Positions 1 to 8,202 of a DNA stretch of 33,201 nt are shown piece by piece. How positions within the stretch are numbered: the first letter of the stretch is position 1; the number at the start of each line of letters is the position of its first letter. The notes under the pieces were generated by a model. The model had not been told where the DNA came from and searched no databases. It saw nothing but the letters and a program-made list of their open reading frames with translations. Location of the stretch: contig CALUNI010000014.1 in NCBI GenBank assembly GCA_944321905.1, forward strand, positions 1 to 33,201, in the 5' to 3' direction. Made by a program: the position numbers and the translations under genes. This DNA is from an uncultured Muribaculaceae bacterium. Its GTDB lineage: Bacteria > Bacteroidota > Bacteroidia > Bacteroidales > Muribaculaceae.

Positions 1-36
1 TAGTTAAATTTTTTTGGATAAAGTTCTGACTTGTTT

Positions 37-69
37 TTTGAGCGAGTACTGTGAGATGGATTATTTATG
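37..69 (+). promoter_or_regulatory. Candidate Bacteroides-type promoter for the SGNH/MBOAT genes
   Basis: TTTG at 37-40 and TATTTATG at 62-69 (one mismatch to TAnnTTTG) are separated by 21 bases. Transcription would start near 76, leaving a leader of about 70 bases before the ATG at 149. The upstream gene is outside the window, so read-through from it cannot be excluded. Confidence 0.35.
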
Positions 70-148
70 GCATTTTTATAATTGTCGATTGAAAAGGATG
101 TTGCTATGAAAAGAATTATTAATTTTACCCGCTCAAAAATTATGCTTG

Positions 149-1648
149 ATGAAAAGGAATTATCTTCATGCGGTGCTTTGGTTGGTTTTGCTGGTCGTTT
201 TGGCATTGCTTGCCATGAATTGGATGCCGCAATTGTCGATGTTCGGAGTGCCTTTGAAAAAGGTTGACATTCTTGCCGACTTGAAAGCGCAGGAAAGCGA
301 TGGCGCGTCGCCCGAGGATGCAGCCATTGCCGATATCATAGACCGGCGCGTCGATTCCATCGCAGCCATAAAGAAAGCCGAAAAGACAGCAAACGTTGGC
401 AAAGATTCGGCTACAAGTGCAGATAAACCGCAGTCACAGCCTGTTGCGAGGTGGAAGTCGCGTGTCGATCAAGATTCGCTTTTTTCCACGTCGGGGACCG
501 GTGCGATGATTGAAGACTTCAGCATGGGAGACGGGCATGGAATGGAGCCGTATTATGAAGCGCTTGACCGCATGTCGGCCGACGGCGGTGTGGTAAGGAT
601 TGCGGTTCTGGGCGACTCTTATATCGAAGGAGACATATTGACTGCCGACTTGCGCATGTTGCTGCAGCAGAAGTATGGCGGCTGCGGCGTTGGGTATGTG
701 CCTGTCACGTCAGAGACATATGGATTCCGCCGCAGTGTGCGCCACAGCTTCTCGGGATGGCAGTCATATAAGGTTACCGATGTCGGCGGGAATTTCGACA
801 GAAGCAGGGAAACGATTTCGGGCGAATATGCCATACCCGACAGTTCTGCAATGGTTGAATTGCGAGGACAACGGCGGTACTATAGCTTGCTTGACAGTTG
901 TGACGAGTCGTCGATTTATTTCCGGGCCACTGCTCCGTGCGTGTTGTCTGCGACAGTCAATGGCCGACCGGCCGTCAAATTCGAGATTGAGGGCAAACCG
1001 GGGATTCAGAAGCAGACCATCCGCGAGCAGGATGGCGGCAAGATAGGACGGGTGAAGTGGTCGGTTGACCGCGCAGGCAGCAATTACACGTTCTATGGAG
1101 CCACGATGGATTGCAGCCGTGGCATAGTTCTCGACTGCTATTCGATGCGCAGCACTTCGGGAACAAACTTGCTTGGCGTTCCCGAGGAGAACATGGTGCA
1201 GTATGACCGTCTGCGTCATTACGACCTTGTGGTGCTGATGTACGGTCTTAACGCCATTACTCCCGAAATTGTGCATTACGACGGTTACCGCGACCGCATG
1301 TGCCAAGTGATAGAGCGCATCAAGCGAGACTGTCCCGGCAGTGGCATACTGGTGGTGAGCGTGGGCGACCGTTGCGAACGCCGCGACGGCGAGATGCGCA
1401 CCATGCGTGGCGTTCTTGCCATGGTCAAGTACCAACGCTTGATTGCAGCCGAGTGTGGCGTTGCGTTTTGGAGCTTGTTTGACGCTATGGGGGGCGAGGG
1501 CAGCATAGTGAAGATGGTAGAGGGCGAGCCTCGTGAGGCCAACGGAGATTACACCCACATCAACTTCCTTGGAGGCCGCCGTCTTGCCGGTTATTTCTAC
1601 GACGCTTTGATTGCAGGAAAGGAAGATTATGATAATAACGTTCAGTAA
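149..1648 (+). CDS. Membrane-anchored SGNH/GDSL-type esterase, partner of the adjacent MBOAT acyltransferase
   Basis: This 499-residue protein has a short basic N-terminus and one hydrophobic segment (about residues 8-24), consistent with an inner-membrane anchor and a periplasmic body. A linker rich in Lys, Asp and Ser (about 35-120) precedes the catalytic region. The SGNH block I motif AVLGDSY places the nucleophile Ser near residue 157, and the C-terminal block V motif DYTHIN supplies Asp467 and His470. The family includes esterases and acyltransferases that act on cell-surface glycans. Only 12 bases separate it from an MBOAT gene, and such pairs commonly O-acylate exopolysaccharide or peptidoglycan, so an acyl-transfer role is inferred. 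I chose the ATG at 149 over the TTG immediately before it. The substrate cannot be told from sequence. Confidence 0.8.
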   Translation: MKRNYLHAVLWLVLLVVLALLAMNWMPQLSMFGVPLKKVDILADLKAQESDGASPEDAAIADIIDRRVDSIAAIKKAEKTANVGKDSATSADKPQSQPVARWKSRVDQDSLFSTSGTGAMIEDFSMGDGHGMEPYYEALDRMSADGGVVRIAVLGDSYIEGDILTADLRMLLQQKYGGCGVGYVPVTSETYGFRRSVRHSFSGWQSYKVTDVGGNFDRSRETISGEYAIPDSSAMVELRGQRRYYSLLDSCDESSIYFRATAPCVLSATVNGRPAVKFEIEGKPGIQKQTIREQDGGKIGRVKWSVDRAGSNYTFYGATMDCSRGIVLDCYSMRSTSGTNLLGVPEENMVQYDRLRHYDLVVLMYGLNAITPEIVHYDGYRDRMCQVIERIKRDCPGSGILVVSVGDRCERRDGEMRTMRGVLAMVKYQRLIAAECGVAFWSLFDAMGGEGSIVKMVEGEPREANGDYTHINFLGGRRLAGYFYDALIAGKEDYDNNVQ

Positions 1649-1660
1649 CGACTGGTAAAC

Positions 1661-3154
1661 ATGATGAGTATCGATTGGAACGGAATTTTTGAACGGCTGG
1701 GAGACTTGCTTACGTATGACCCGCAGGCTCCGATGATTTTCAGCAGCGGAGTTTTCTTGTGGCTCTTTGCAGGGTTCTTGGTGATCTACACATTGCTCGA
1801 ACACAAGGATAATGCCCGCATCTTATTCGTAATCTTGTTTTCATATTATTTTTATTACAAGAGCAGTGGATTCTTCTTTTTCTTGCTTGCCGTGGTGACG
1901 GTGAGCGACTATTTCATAGCGCGCATGATGGGGCGCACCAGTGGGCGGTGGGCTCGAAAGGGGCTTGTGACACTGAGCCTTATTGTAAACCTGGGGCTGC
2001 TGTGCTATTTCAAATACACAAATTTCTTTGGGCAGATGTGGGCCGATTTGACCGGCAAGCCATTCGACCCGTTCGACATATTCTTGCCCGTGGGCATATC
2101 TTTTTTCACGTTCCAGTCGCTCAGTTATACCATCGACGTGTATCGCCGGCGCATAGAACCGCTTGACCGTCTCATGGACTATGCCTTTTTCGTGTCGTTT
2201 TTTCCGCAGCTTGTGGCCGGGCCTATTGTCAGGGCAAAGGATTTCATCCCTCAGATACGCCGTCCGCTTCTGGTCACCCGCAGGATGCTCGGAGTGGGCG
2301 TTTATTTCATAGTGTGCGGATTGTTTAAGAAAGTTGTGATAAGCGACTATATCAGTATAAATTTCGTTGACCGCATTTTTGATAATCCTGCGCTATATTC
2401 GGGGCTTGAGAACCTTTTGGGCGTATATGGTTACGCATTGCAGATTTATTGCGACTTTTCGGGCTACAGCGACATGGCAATAGGCATAGCTTTGTTGCTC
2501 GGATTCCATTTCAACATCAACTTCGACAGTCCGTACAAGTCGGCTTCGATAACCGAATTCTGGCGGCGTTGGCATATTTCTCTTTCGAGTTGGCTGAAAG
2601 ACTATTTGTATATTTCCCTCGGTGGCAACAGAAAAGGGAAAATAAGGCAATACATCAACTTGATATTGACCATGTTCCTTGGCGGATTGTGGCATGGCGC
2701 GTCGTGGAATTTTGTGCTATGGGGATTGTTGCACGGCGTGGCTCTTGCTTTCCACAAGGTGTGGATGGCGTTGACGGGGCAGCGGATGGGGCAGAAGCAT
2801 GGATTCTGGACGCAAGTGCTTTGTGTGGTGCTTACGTTCCACTTTGTGTGCTTTTGTTGGATATTTTTCCGCAATGTAGATTTCGATAATTCGGTGACGA
2901 TGTTGAAGCAAATAGGGACCTCGTTCCATATCGAATTGCTGCCGCAGCTTGTCGAGGGCTATTGGCGCGTGCTTGTTGTCATGGCCATAGGCTTTGTGCT
3001 GCACTTCCTGCCGGCATCGTGGGAAACGGCGGCCAAGCACATGATGGTGAAAATGCCGGTCATTGGCTATTGGCTTATTCTTGTATTGGTGATATATCTT
3101 GCAATCCAGATGAAAAGCAGCGAGATACAGCCGTTTATTTACTTCCAGTTCTGA
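1661..3154 (+). CDS. MBOAT family membrane-bound O-acyltransferase (AlgI/DltB/PatA-like)
   Basis: This 497-residue polytopic membrane protein has about ten hydrophobic segments. It carries the MBOAT hallmarks: the block EFWRRWHISLSSWLKDYLY followed by FLGGLWHGASWNFVLWG, whose His in LWHGA is the family's catalytic residue. Length and motif order match AlgI/PatA-type proteins, which move acyl groups (usually acetyl) across the membrane to an extracytoplasmic acceptor. It lies 12 bases after the SGNH esterase gene and is surely co-transcribed with it, so the two probably form one acylation machine. The downstream Wzi-like gene suggests a surface polysaccharide acceptor, which is inference. The gene begins ATG-ATG, so the start could be three bases later. 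Confidence 0.9.
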   Translation: MMSIDWNGIFERLGDLLTYDPQAPMIFSSGVFLWLFAGFLVIYTLLEHKDNARILFVILFSYYFYYKSSGFFFFLLAVVTVSDYFIARMMGRTSGRWARKGLVTLSLIVNLGLLCYFKYTNFFGQMWADLTGKPFDPFDIFLPVGISFFTFQSLSYTIDVYRRRIEPLDRLMDYAFFVSFFPQLVAGPIVRAKDFIPQIRRPLLVTRRMLGVGVYFIVCGLFKKVVISDYISINFVDRIFDNPALYSGLENLLGVYGYALQIYCDFSGYSDMAIGIALLLGFHFNINFDSPYKSASITEFWRRWHISLSSWLKDYLYISLGGNRKGKIRQYINLILTMFLGGLWHGASWNFVLWGLLHGVALAFHKVWMALTGQRMGQKHGFWTQVLCVVLTFHFVCFCWIFFRNVDFDNSVTMLKQIGTSFHIELLPQLVEGYWRVLVVMAIGFVLHFLPASWETAAKHMMVKMPVIGYWLILVLVIYLAIQMKSSEIQPFIYFQF

Positions 3155-3191
3155 CCACGGTTGTCCATTTTGCATGGGCGGGGTGGGAAGA

Positions 3192-3223
3192 TTTGTAATT
3201 ACGATTGCCGTTAAGTACCTTTG
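3192..3223 (+). promoter_or_regulatory. Bacteroides-type promoter of the Wzi-like gene
   Basis: TTTG at 3192-3195, a 20-base spacer and TACCTTTG at 3216-3223 match the consensus exactly. Transcription would begin near 3230. This supports the ATG at 3247 as the start, because in-frame alternatives upstream (TTG at 3205) would lie inside the promoter. Confidence 0.7.
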
Positions 3224-3246
3224 CAAAGGGAAAAAATGGTTATTGT

Positions 3247-4758
3247 ATGCACAAGTTTAGGCGGTTGCTATTGACATTTGGACTTCTGTTTATTCCGTCT
3301 GTTTCGTTTTTTGGGCAAAATGGCATTTCCCAGTCTCGGTTGTCTTATGATATCGAAGCTGTTGCCGTTGCCGGAAAGGGAACTTATGCTCCATTGTGGT
3401 TCACGGCCAACAGGTATGGCCTTTCGGGTGTCGCAAATAAGTTTGCAAGTTTGAGTGCCGGAGTAACCTACAGCCAACCGTTGAGGCGAGACTGGAAGGT
3501 GGGTGTGGGCTTGGAATTGGCAGGTACGTGGCACGAGATGTCGCCATTTGTTGTGCAGCAGGCATATGCCGAGGTGGGTTGGCGGCGGTTGAAGCTGAGC
3601 ATAGGCAGCAAGGAGCGTCAAGGGTTTCCGCTTGAAAGAAACACCGCATTGAGCAGCGGGACGATGGTCGAGGGGCCGGGCGCCCGTCCGATACCTCAAG
3701 TGCGTGCCGAAATAAGCGACTTCGCGCCGGTGCCGTTTACCCACGATTGGCTGTGGCTAAAAGGACATGTGGCATACGGCATTCAGACCGATGGTAACTG
3801 GCAACGCGATTTTGCCACACCGGGCGAATACTATTCGAGGAATGTACTGTATCATTCAAAGTCGGTTCTTTTTAAGGTTGGAGACAAGGCGCGTTTTCCT
3901 TTGGAGTTTGAGTTTGGAATACTCATGGCAGCCCAGTTTGGCGGTAATCAGTACAGACGCGGGGCGAATGGCGAATCAGATGTGTTGACCTTTGATATGC
4001 CTAACGGCATTAAGAATTTCCTGCATGCATTGTTTCCCACCAGGGGCGGAGCAGACACTCCTCCTGGCGATCAAGTAAACGTAGAGGGAAATCAACTTGG
4101 AAGTTGGAATTTTGCTCTTGGTTGGACAACCGGCAGTTGGCGAGTGAGGGTGTATCTGGAACATTATTTTGAAGACCATTCGCAGATGTTTTGGGAATAC
4201 GGGCGGTGGAAAGATGGACTAATTGGAGTTCAGGTTGATTTGCCCAAGAATAGGTTCGTTTCTTCTGTCGTGTGGGAAGGGTTGTGTACCAAGGACCAGA
4301 CAGGGCCGTTGCTTTTCGACGGATATGCAAGCCAGTTTCCCGAGTATCAAGTCAGCGCAAACGATAATTATTACAATCATTTCTATTATGGAGGATGGTT
4401 CCATTGGGGGCAGGCTATGGGAAACCCGTTGTTGATAAGCCCCGCCTATAACCGCGACGGTACTTTGGAATTCAAGAGCAACCGCGTAAGAGCCGGTCAT
4501 TTCGGCATTGAAGGGCATCCGGCCGATGGGGTAGGCTATCGGGCATTGGTCAGTGTGGCTTGTCATTGGGGAACTTATTACAAGCCTTTGGATCGGCGGC
4601 GCAGGCAATTCAGTTCGCTTTTTGAGGTTTCTTACAGTCCGCCCCGGTTTGCCGGATGGACTGTAACCGGCTCGTTGGGCATAGACAGGGGCAGCTATCT
4701 TGGCAATAATACAGGGATTATGTTAAGTGTTTCAAAAACCGGGATTTTGCTAAAATGA
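3247..4758 (+). CDS. Capsule assembly Wzi family outer-membrane protein
   Basis: The 503-residue product begins MHKFRRLLLTFGLLFIPSVSF, a signal peptide ending near the FFGQ motif. The rest is rich in alternating aromatic/polar strands typical of an outer-membrane beta-barrel. Features shared with the Bacteroidota Wzi-like family include an early APLWFTANRYG segment, the SIGSKERQGFPLERNTALSSG region, and WLWLKGHVAYG. Escherichia coli Wzi is a surface lectin-like barrel that anchors group 1 capsule, so a role in surface polysaccharide attachment is inferred. The ATG at 3247 fits the promoter just upstream. Its stop codon overlaps the start of the next gene by four bases (ATGA), indicating translational coupling. 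The preceding MBOAT gene supports a glycan-related role. Confidence 0.75.
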   Translation: MHKFRRLLLTFGLLFIPSVSFFGQNGISQSRLSYDIEAVAVAGKGTYAPLWFTANRYGLSGVANKFASLSAGVTYSQPLRRDWKVGVGLELAGTWHEMSPFVVQQAYAEVGWRRLKLSIGSKERQGFPLERNTALSSGTMVEGPGARPIPQVRAEISDFAPVPFTHDWLWLKGHVAYGIQTDGNWQRDFATPGEYYSRNVLYHSKSVLFKVGDKARFPLEFEFGILMAAQFGGNQYRRGANGESDVLTFDMPNGIKNFLHALFPTRGGADTPPGDQVNVEGNQLGSWNFALGWTTGSWRVRVYLEHYFEDHSQMFWEYGRWKDGLIGVQVDLPKNRFVSSVVWEGLCTKDQTGPLLFDGYASQFPEYQVSANDNYYNHFYYGGWFHWGQAMGNPLLISPAYNRDGTLEFKSNRVRAGHFGIEGHPADGVGYRALVSVACHWGTYYKPLDRRRRQFSSLFEVSYSPPRFAGWTVTGSLGIDRGSYLGNNTGIMLSVSKTGILLK

Positions 4759-5213
4759 AAAACAAGAATGGACATTTATCGCCGATTGTGGCGTTTTTTA
4801 TGATTCTTCTCTTGTTGCCGTTGTCGGGATGCGAGAAAGCTCCGTTCAACAGCGACATAGAAGGCTTTTGGCGTTTGGACAAGTTTGTCACACATGCCGA
4901 TGGCGTTACAGCCATGCCCGACGGGTTGTTTTTCAGCATCCAACTGTGGTTGGTGCAGGTAAGCGACAAGCAGGGCAGCGGCAATGTGCAGTCGTTTACC
5001 GGCCGTTATGCCTTTGATGAGACGACCAATACGGTCAAGATGTGGGATTTCAGCATGGTCGGGTTGTCGGGAGAACCGTTGTATGCCACCGTGGAACAGC
5101 TTGCCCCTTATGGAATAGGTGCCTTGGAGACGGTGTTTGACGTGGTAGAGGCCGGCGGAGGCCACCTTGTGCTGCGGTCGGAATATTCCACGCTTTATCT
5201 TTCCCGCTTCTGA
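4755..5213 (+). CDS. Small lipocalin-like lipoprotein
   Basis: The 152-residue product has a basic N-terminus, a hydrophobic stretch and the lipobox LPLSGC, so Cys26 is the predicted lipidation site. The mature part opens with IEGFWRLDKF, the strand pattern that starts many Bacteroidota lipocalin-like lipoproteins (the family often annotated DUF4847 or lipocalin-like), and ends in RSEYSTLYLSRF. The ATGA overlap with the Wzi-like gene means the two are made together, so this may be an accessory lipoprotein of that barrel; this is inference. No catalytic residues are apparent and the ligand is unknown. Confidence 0.7.
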   Translation: MKNKNGHLSPIVAFFMILLLLPLSGCEKAPFNSDIEGFWRLDKFVTHADGVTAMPDGLFFSIQLWLVQVSDKQGSGNVQSFTGRYAFDETTNTVKMWDFSMVGLSGEPLYATVEQLAPYGIGALETVFDVVEAGGGHLVLRSEYSTLYLSRF

Positions 5214-5222
5214 ATGGCAAGA

Positions 5223-5255
5223 TTTGTCGGTTATGGGGCATAATGTGTATCTTCG
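5223..5255 (+). promoter_or_regulatory. Bacteroides-type promoter of the HAD hydrolase
   Basis: TTTG at 5223-5226, 21 bases, then TATCTTCG at 5248-5255 (one mismatch to TAnnTTTG). Transcription would start near 5262, giving a short leader before the ATG at 5279. Confidence 0.6.
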
Positions 5256-5278
5256 CAACTTGAAAAGAAAGATGATTT

Positions 5279-6061
5279 ATGATTAAGGCACTGTTTTTCG
5301 ATATCGACGGCACTCTCGTGAGTTTTGCCACGCATCGTATACCTGCATCGACGGTAGATGCCCTAACCCTTGCCAAGGCTAAGGATGTGAAGATATTCAT
5401 CGCCACCGGGCGGGCATATCAACTCATAACCAATCTTGGTGACATAAAGGAGCTTATCGACGGATACATCACTACCAATGGCGCGTATAACTTCATGCAG
5501 GACGGATTTGAGCAATTGTTTCCAATTGCACATGCCGACGTGGAGCTTGCGCTCGGTTTCTTGCGCAGCTATGGTTACTCGTGCATGGTGGTGGGGCGCG
5601 ACGACCTTGCGTTTTTTAATCGCAACAGGGAGATAGAACAGAAATTTGAGAAGATGCTCGACCTGCACTTCACGTGGAGCGACAAGCCGGTCGGGGAGAT
5701 TGCACGGCAGGGCGTTTTTCAACTCACGCCTATCGTGAACGAAGAGGAAGAACGCCGCATGATGTCGCATTTGCACGACAGCATATCGAGTCGTTGGTGT
5801 CCCTATTTTGCCGACATCACTGCCCGGGGTGTCGATAAGGGGAACGGGATGAAGGCTATTTGCGAACATATAGGCTTAGGCCTTGGCAAAACTATGGCTT
5901 TCGGTGACGGGGGTAACGACCTGTCGATGTTGCGAACGGCCGGCATAGGCGTGGCAATGGGCAATGCCAACGAATCGCTGAAGCCTCATGCCGACTATGT
6001 TACAGCCTCGGTCGATGACGATGGCGTGGCGCGTGCGCTTGCCCACTTTGGGGTAGTGTAG
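5279..6061 (+). CDS. Cof-type HAD family phosphatase
   Basis: The 260-residue cytoplasmic protein shows the HAD motifs in order. FFDIDGT places the nucleophile Asp8 and general acid Asp10, ATGR lies near residue 44, a DKG lysine follows the cap domain, and FGDGGNDLSML carries the metal-binding Asp210 and Asp214. The C-terminal GVAMGNANESLKPHADYVT segment is characteristic of the Cof/YbiV (IIB) subfamily, which dephosphorylates small sugar phosphates and related metabolites; the exact substrate cannot be predicted. It has its own promoter and converges on the DUF3943 gene with a 12-base gap. Length is normal for the subfamily. Confidence 0.9.
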   Translation: MIKALFFDIDGTLVSFATHRIPASTVDALTLAKAKDVKIFIATGRAYQLITNLGDIKELIDGYITTNGAYNFMQDGFEQLFPIAHADVELALGFLRSYGYSCMVVGRDDLAFFNRNREIEQKFEKMLDLHFTWSDKPVGEIARQGVFQLTPIVNEEEERRMMSHLHDSISSRWCPYFADITARGVDKGNGMKAICEHIGLGLGKTMAFGDGGNDLSMLRTAGIGVAMGNANESLKPHADYVTASVDDDGVARALAHFGVV

Positions 6062-6073
6062 GAATGTATGTTT

Positions 6074-7672
6074 TTAGAACGAATAGGTGAGCATAAAGTA
6101 CAGGCTTGACTGGTGGCTTTCGATTAATAGTGTGCTTGAGCTGAAAATGACATTTCCGCTGGTGTAGGAGTCGTAGCGATCGTATGTGGTTTTGCGGTAA
6201 TACCAGTCTAAGCCTAATGTGGCATACAGGTTTTTCCACAACCTGTAATTGGCATAAAACTCCAAGTGGCTGAATGTGGCGTTAGACCTGTCTCCCTGTA
6301 TGTTTATAGGTCGGCCTGCCGGGGTTTGCGACCATTCGGTTGTGTGGTCGTATCCGCCCCATGTGTAAAGGCGGTATATCTGGTTTGCCAATGTCACCGA
6401 CAGTCGGTACTTGTATAGGTTCAAGTTAATTCCGACTTTTGTCGAGAATCCCGACGACCAGTTGTAATTGCGATGGTAATAGCGGTAGAAGTCGCTTAGG
6501 ATACCGCCAAGCAATACTCCGTTGACGTGTATGTATGCGTCGAGGTTCCATTGTGGAGGCTCGGTATGGCGGAACATCAGTCCCCCGCCCACCGATGCCG
6601 GTGTCCCAAGTTTGTATGGCACGACGCATGGTTTCGTGTCGTCTTCCAAAGGTTGGTTCCTTATCGTATCGGAATCGAAGTAGTCGAAGTGTTGGTACAT
6701 GCCTACCGACAGCCAATCGTTCTTAGAGTCGATAACCTCGCGTGAAAGCAGGCGGCCTATGATTTCAACGCGGCTCAGCAATGGCTGCGTTTTCATCGCG
6801 TTAAGTTCCATCAAGAAGCTGAAGTAGTCGTAAGGAGCTTTGGTCTTTGAGGCAAATCGGTCGCCATATTCTATGTCGATGCGGGCAGCCGCACCGGCTT
6901 TCGTCAAGTTGTCGGCATCTTGAAACACCAGTAGCCGTGTTCCAAGTGACATTGCGATGCTTATGGGCGGTATGCCGAAGTGCCGTCCCGAAGTAGGACG
7001 TTTTTCCCATGCCCGTCCGGTCACGATGCGGTTTATGCCTCGCATCGGAGATATGATGAATGCGGCCAGTTCGCGCCCGAATCGTTTCCCGCCTGTCGTC
7101 CTGTCGTCGAGTACCAGGTCCGACGTGCGGTAAAGAACCTCGCCTATGGCTGCGCCTCCCACCGGGGTCGCTATGATGTCGTTGGTTGATGGGTATTCAC
7201 ATTCCATAAACAGTTCCCACATCGCGCTTCCGCCTATTGCAAAGAGTTCTGATTGCCAATAATTGAAACCGTTGGAGCGTCCGGCATTGTAAAAAATCGA
7301 CCCGTTGTAGGGGTGGGCAAACATGTTTGTGCTCAAATGGTCGTTGTCCCATTCAAACCCGTGCTTGAAATTCGCTTTTATGGTGTTCCAGTTGATATAT
7401 GCATAGTGGCCTTTTAAGGCGAATCGGTCGAATGCCCACAGGCCGACGTTGAATCCCACAGTCTCGGCCGACGCTCGCCAGAACGACTTTTTTTCGAGTC
7501 GTGCCACGTCGGCACTGTCGGGCGGTATCGCCATATTCACGAAGCGTTCTATCGAGTCACGTCTGTATTCTTCCATTACAGCAGGTATGCTGTCGGTAGT
7601 GTTTTGGGCCGGCAACAAGAATGGCAGCAGGCAAAGTAGCAGCGATATGGCGTGTATTTTTGTCGCGTTCAT
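6074..7672 (-). CDS. DUF3943 domain-containing outer-membrane beta-barrel protein
   Basis: The 532-residue product has a signal peptide (residues 1 to about 22, LLLCLLPFLLPAQ). Residues about 90-200 carry the DUF3943 hallmark WDNDHLSTNMFAHPYNGS, then FYNAGRSNGFNYWQSELF and GGSAMWELFMECEYPSTND. The remaining half is a run of alternating aromatic strands ending YFMLTYSF, with the terminal Phe typical of barrel proteins recognised by BamA. The family is widespread in Gram-negative bacteria and has no established function that I know of. It is monocistronic here and convergent with the HAD gene. Confidence 0.8.
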   Translation of the reverse strand: MNATKIHAISLLLCLLPFLLPAQNTTDSIPAVMEEYRRDSIERFVNMAIPPDSADVARLEKKSFWRASAETVGFNVGLWAFDRFALKGHYAYINWNTIKANFKHGFEWDNDHLSTNMFAHPYNGSIFYNAGRSNGFNYWQSELFAIGGSAMWELFMECEYPSTNDIIATPVGGAAIGEVLYRTSDLVLDDRTTGGKRFGRELAAFIISPMRGINRIVTGRAWEKRPTSGRHFGIPPISIAMSLGTRLLVFQDADNLTKAGAAARIDIEYGDRFASKTKAPYDYFSFLMELNAMKTQPLLSRVEIIGRLLSREVIDSKNDWLSVGMYQHFDYFDSDTIRNQPLEDDTKPCVVPYKLGTPASVGGGLMFRHTEPPQWNLDAYIHVNGVLLGGILSDFYRYYHRNYNWSSGFSTKVGINLNLYKYRLSVTLANQIYRLYTWGGYDHTTEWSQTPAGRPINIQGDRSNATFSHLEFYANYRLWKNLYATLGLDWYYRKTTYDRYDSYTSGNVIFSSSTLLIESHQSSLYFMLTYSF

Positions 7673-7779
7673 AATATGAAGTCAATTGTGAGGTACAAAC
7701 CTGTCTGAAACCGACTATAAGTGTCTCAATAATCGCAGAAGCTTGTTAAGCTATATTTTCTATATTTCCAAATTTTCCA

Positions 7780-7812
7780 CAAAAGTATAAAATTCCGGCG
7801 GTACCGATGCAA
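7780..7812 (-). promoter_or_regulatory. Candidate promoter for the DUF3943 gene
   Basis: Read on the minus strand, TACTTTTG (7787-7780) matches TAnnTTTG, with TTG (7812-7810) upstream at a 22-base spacing, slightly long. It would give a leader of about 100 bases before the start at 7672. Confidence 0.35.
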
Positions 7813-7855
7813 GGTTTTGCGTGCAATGGAGTTTTATGTGTAAAATGTATGAATT

Positions 7856-8065
7856 ATGGTGAAGAATTGTCTCGTATGCGTATTGTTGTTATTTTCGTTT
7901 GGGCTTGGAATTGTATTAGCCACATGCACGTCGCCCGAACGCAGGTTGCAAGAGTGCTTTGATGTCAGGGTGGCTTCGATGGGCGTTCGCCACGACAGTA
8001 CATTGGTAAATGTAGCCGACACGTCGGCGGTTGTTGGCGGACACATGCTGCGTCACGCTGTATAG
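7856..8065 (+). CDS. Small hypothetical protein, possible lipoprotein
   Basis: A 69-codon ORF begins MVKNCLVCVLLLFSFGLGIVL, a plausible short signal sequence, and continues ATCTSPERRL, where the Cys could be a weak lipobox (Thr at -1 is atypical). Codon choice in the second half resembles neighbouring genes. I do not recognise the family, and I see no clear promoter immediately upstream. It lies alone before the kinase gene, which has its own promoter downstream at 8099-8129. It may be a real small exported protein or a chance ORF. Confidence 0.4.
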   Translation: MVKNCLVCVLLLFSFGLGIVLATCTSPERRLQECFDVRVASMGVRHDSTLVNVADTSAVVGGHMLRHAV

Positions 8066-8098
8066 TGTGACTGCGTTATGCCCTTTCGTCCTGTTTTG

Positions 8099-8129
8099 TT
8101 GCCAACTTGACTTTTTTATTGTAAATTTG
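8099..8129 (+). promoter_or_regulatory. Bacteroides-type promoter of the kinase-TonB gene
   Basis: TTG at 8099-8101, 20 bases, then TAAATTTG at 8122-8129. Transcription should start near 8136, giving a leader of about 65 bases before the ATG at 8203. Confidence 0.7.
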
Positions 8130-8202
8130 CTAATGTCTCCTTTTTGTGGAGTACGTAGTGAATCTTAGATACATAAAAACAACAAGTTGAGTCTGTCAAG
8201 TC

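Noticed and set aside
82-267. 61-codon ORF overlapping the SGNH gene start
   Set aside because: Runs out of frame through the signal anchor of a clearly real gene and has no recognisable product.
764-1804. 346-codon minus-strand ORF across the SGNH and MBOAT genes
   Set aside because: Antisense shadow: composition lacks any motif and it covers two genes with intact catalytic motifs on the plus strand.
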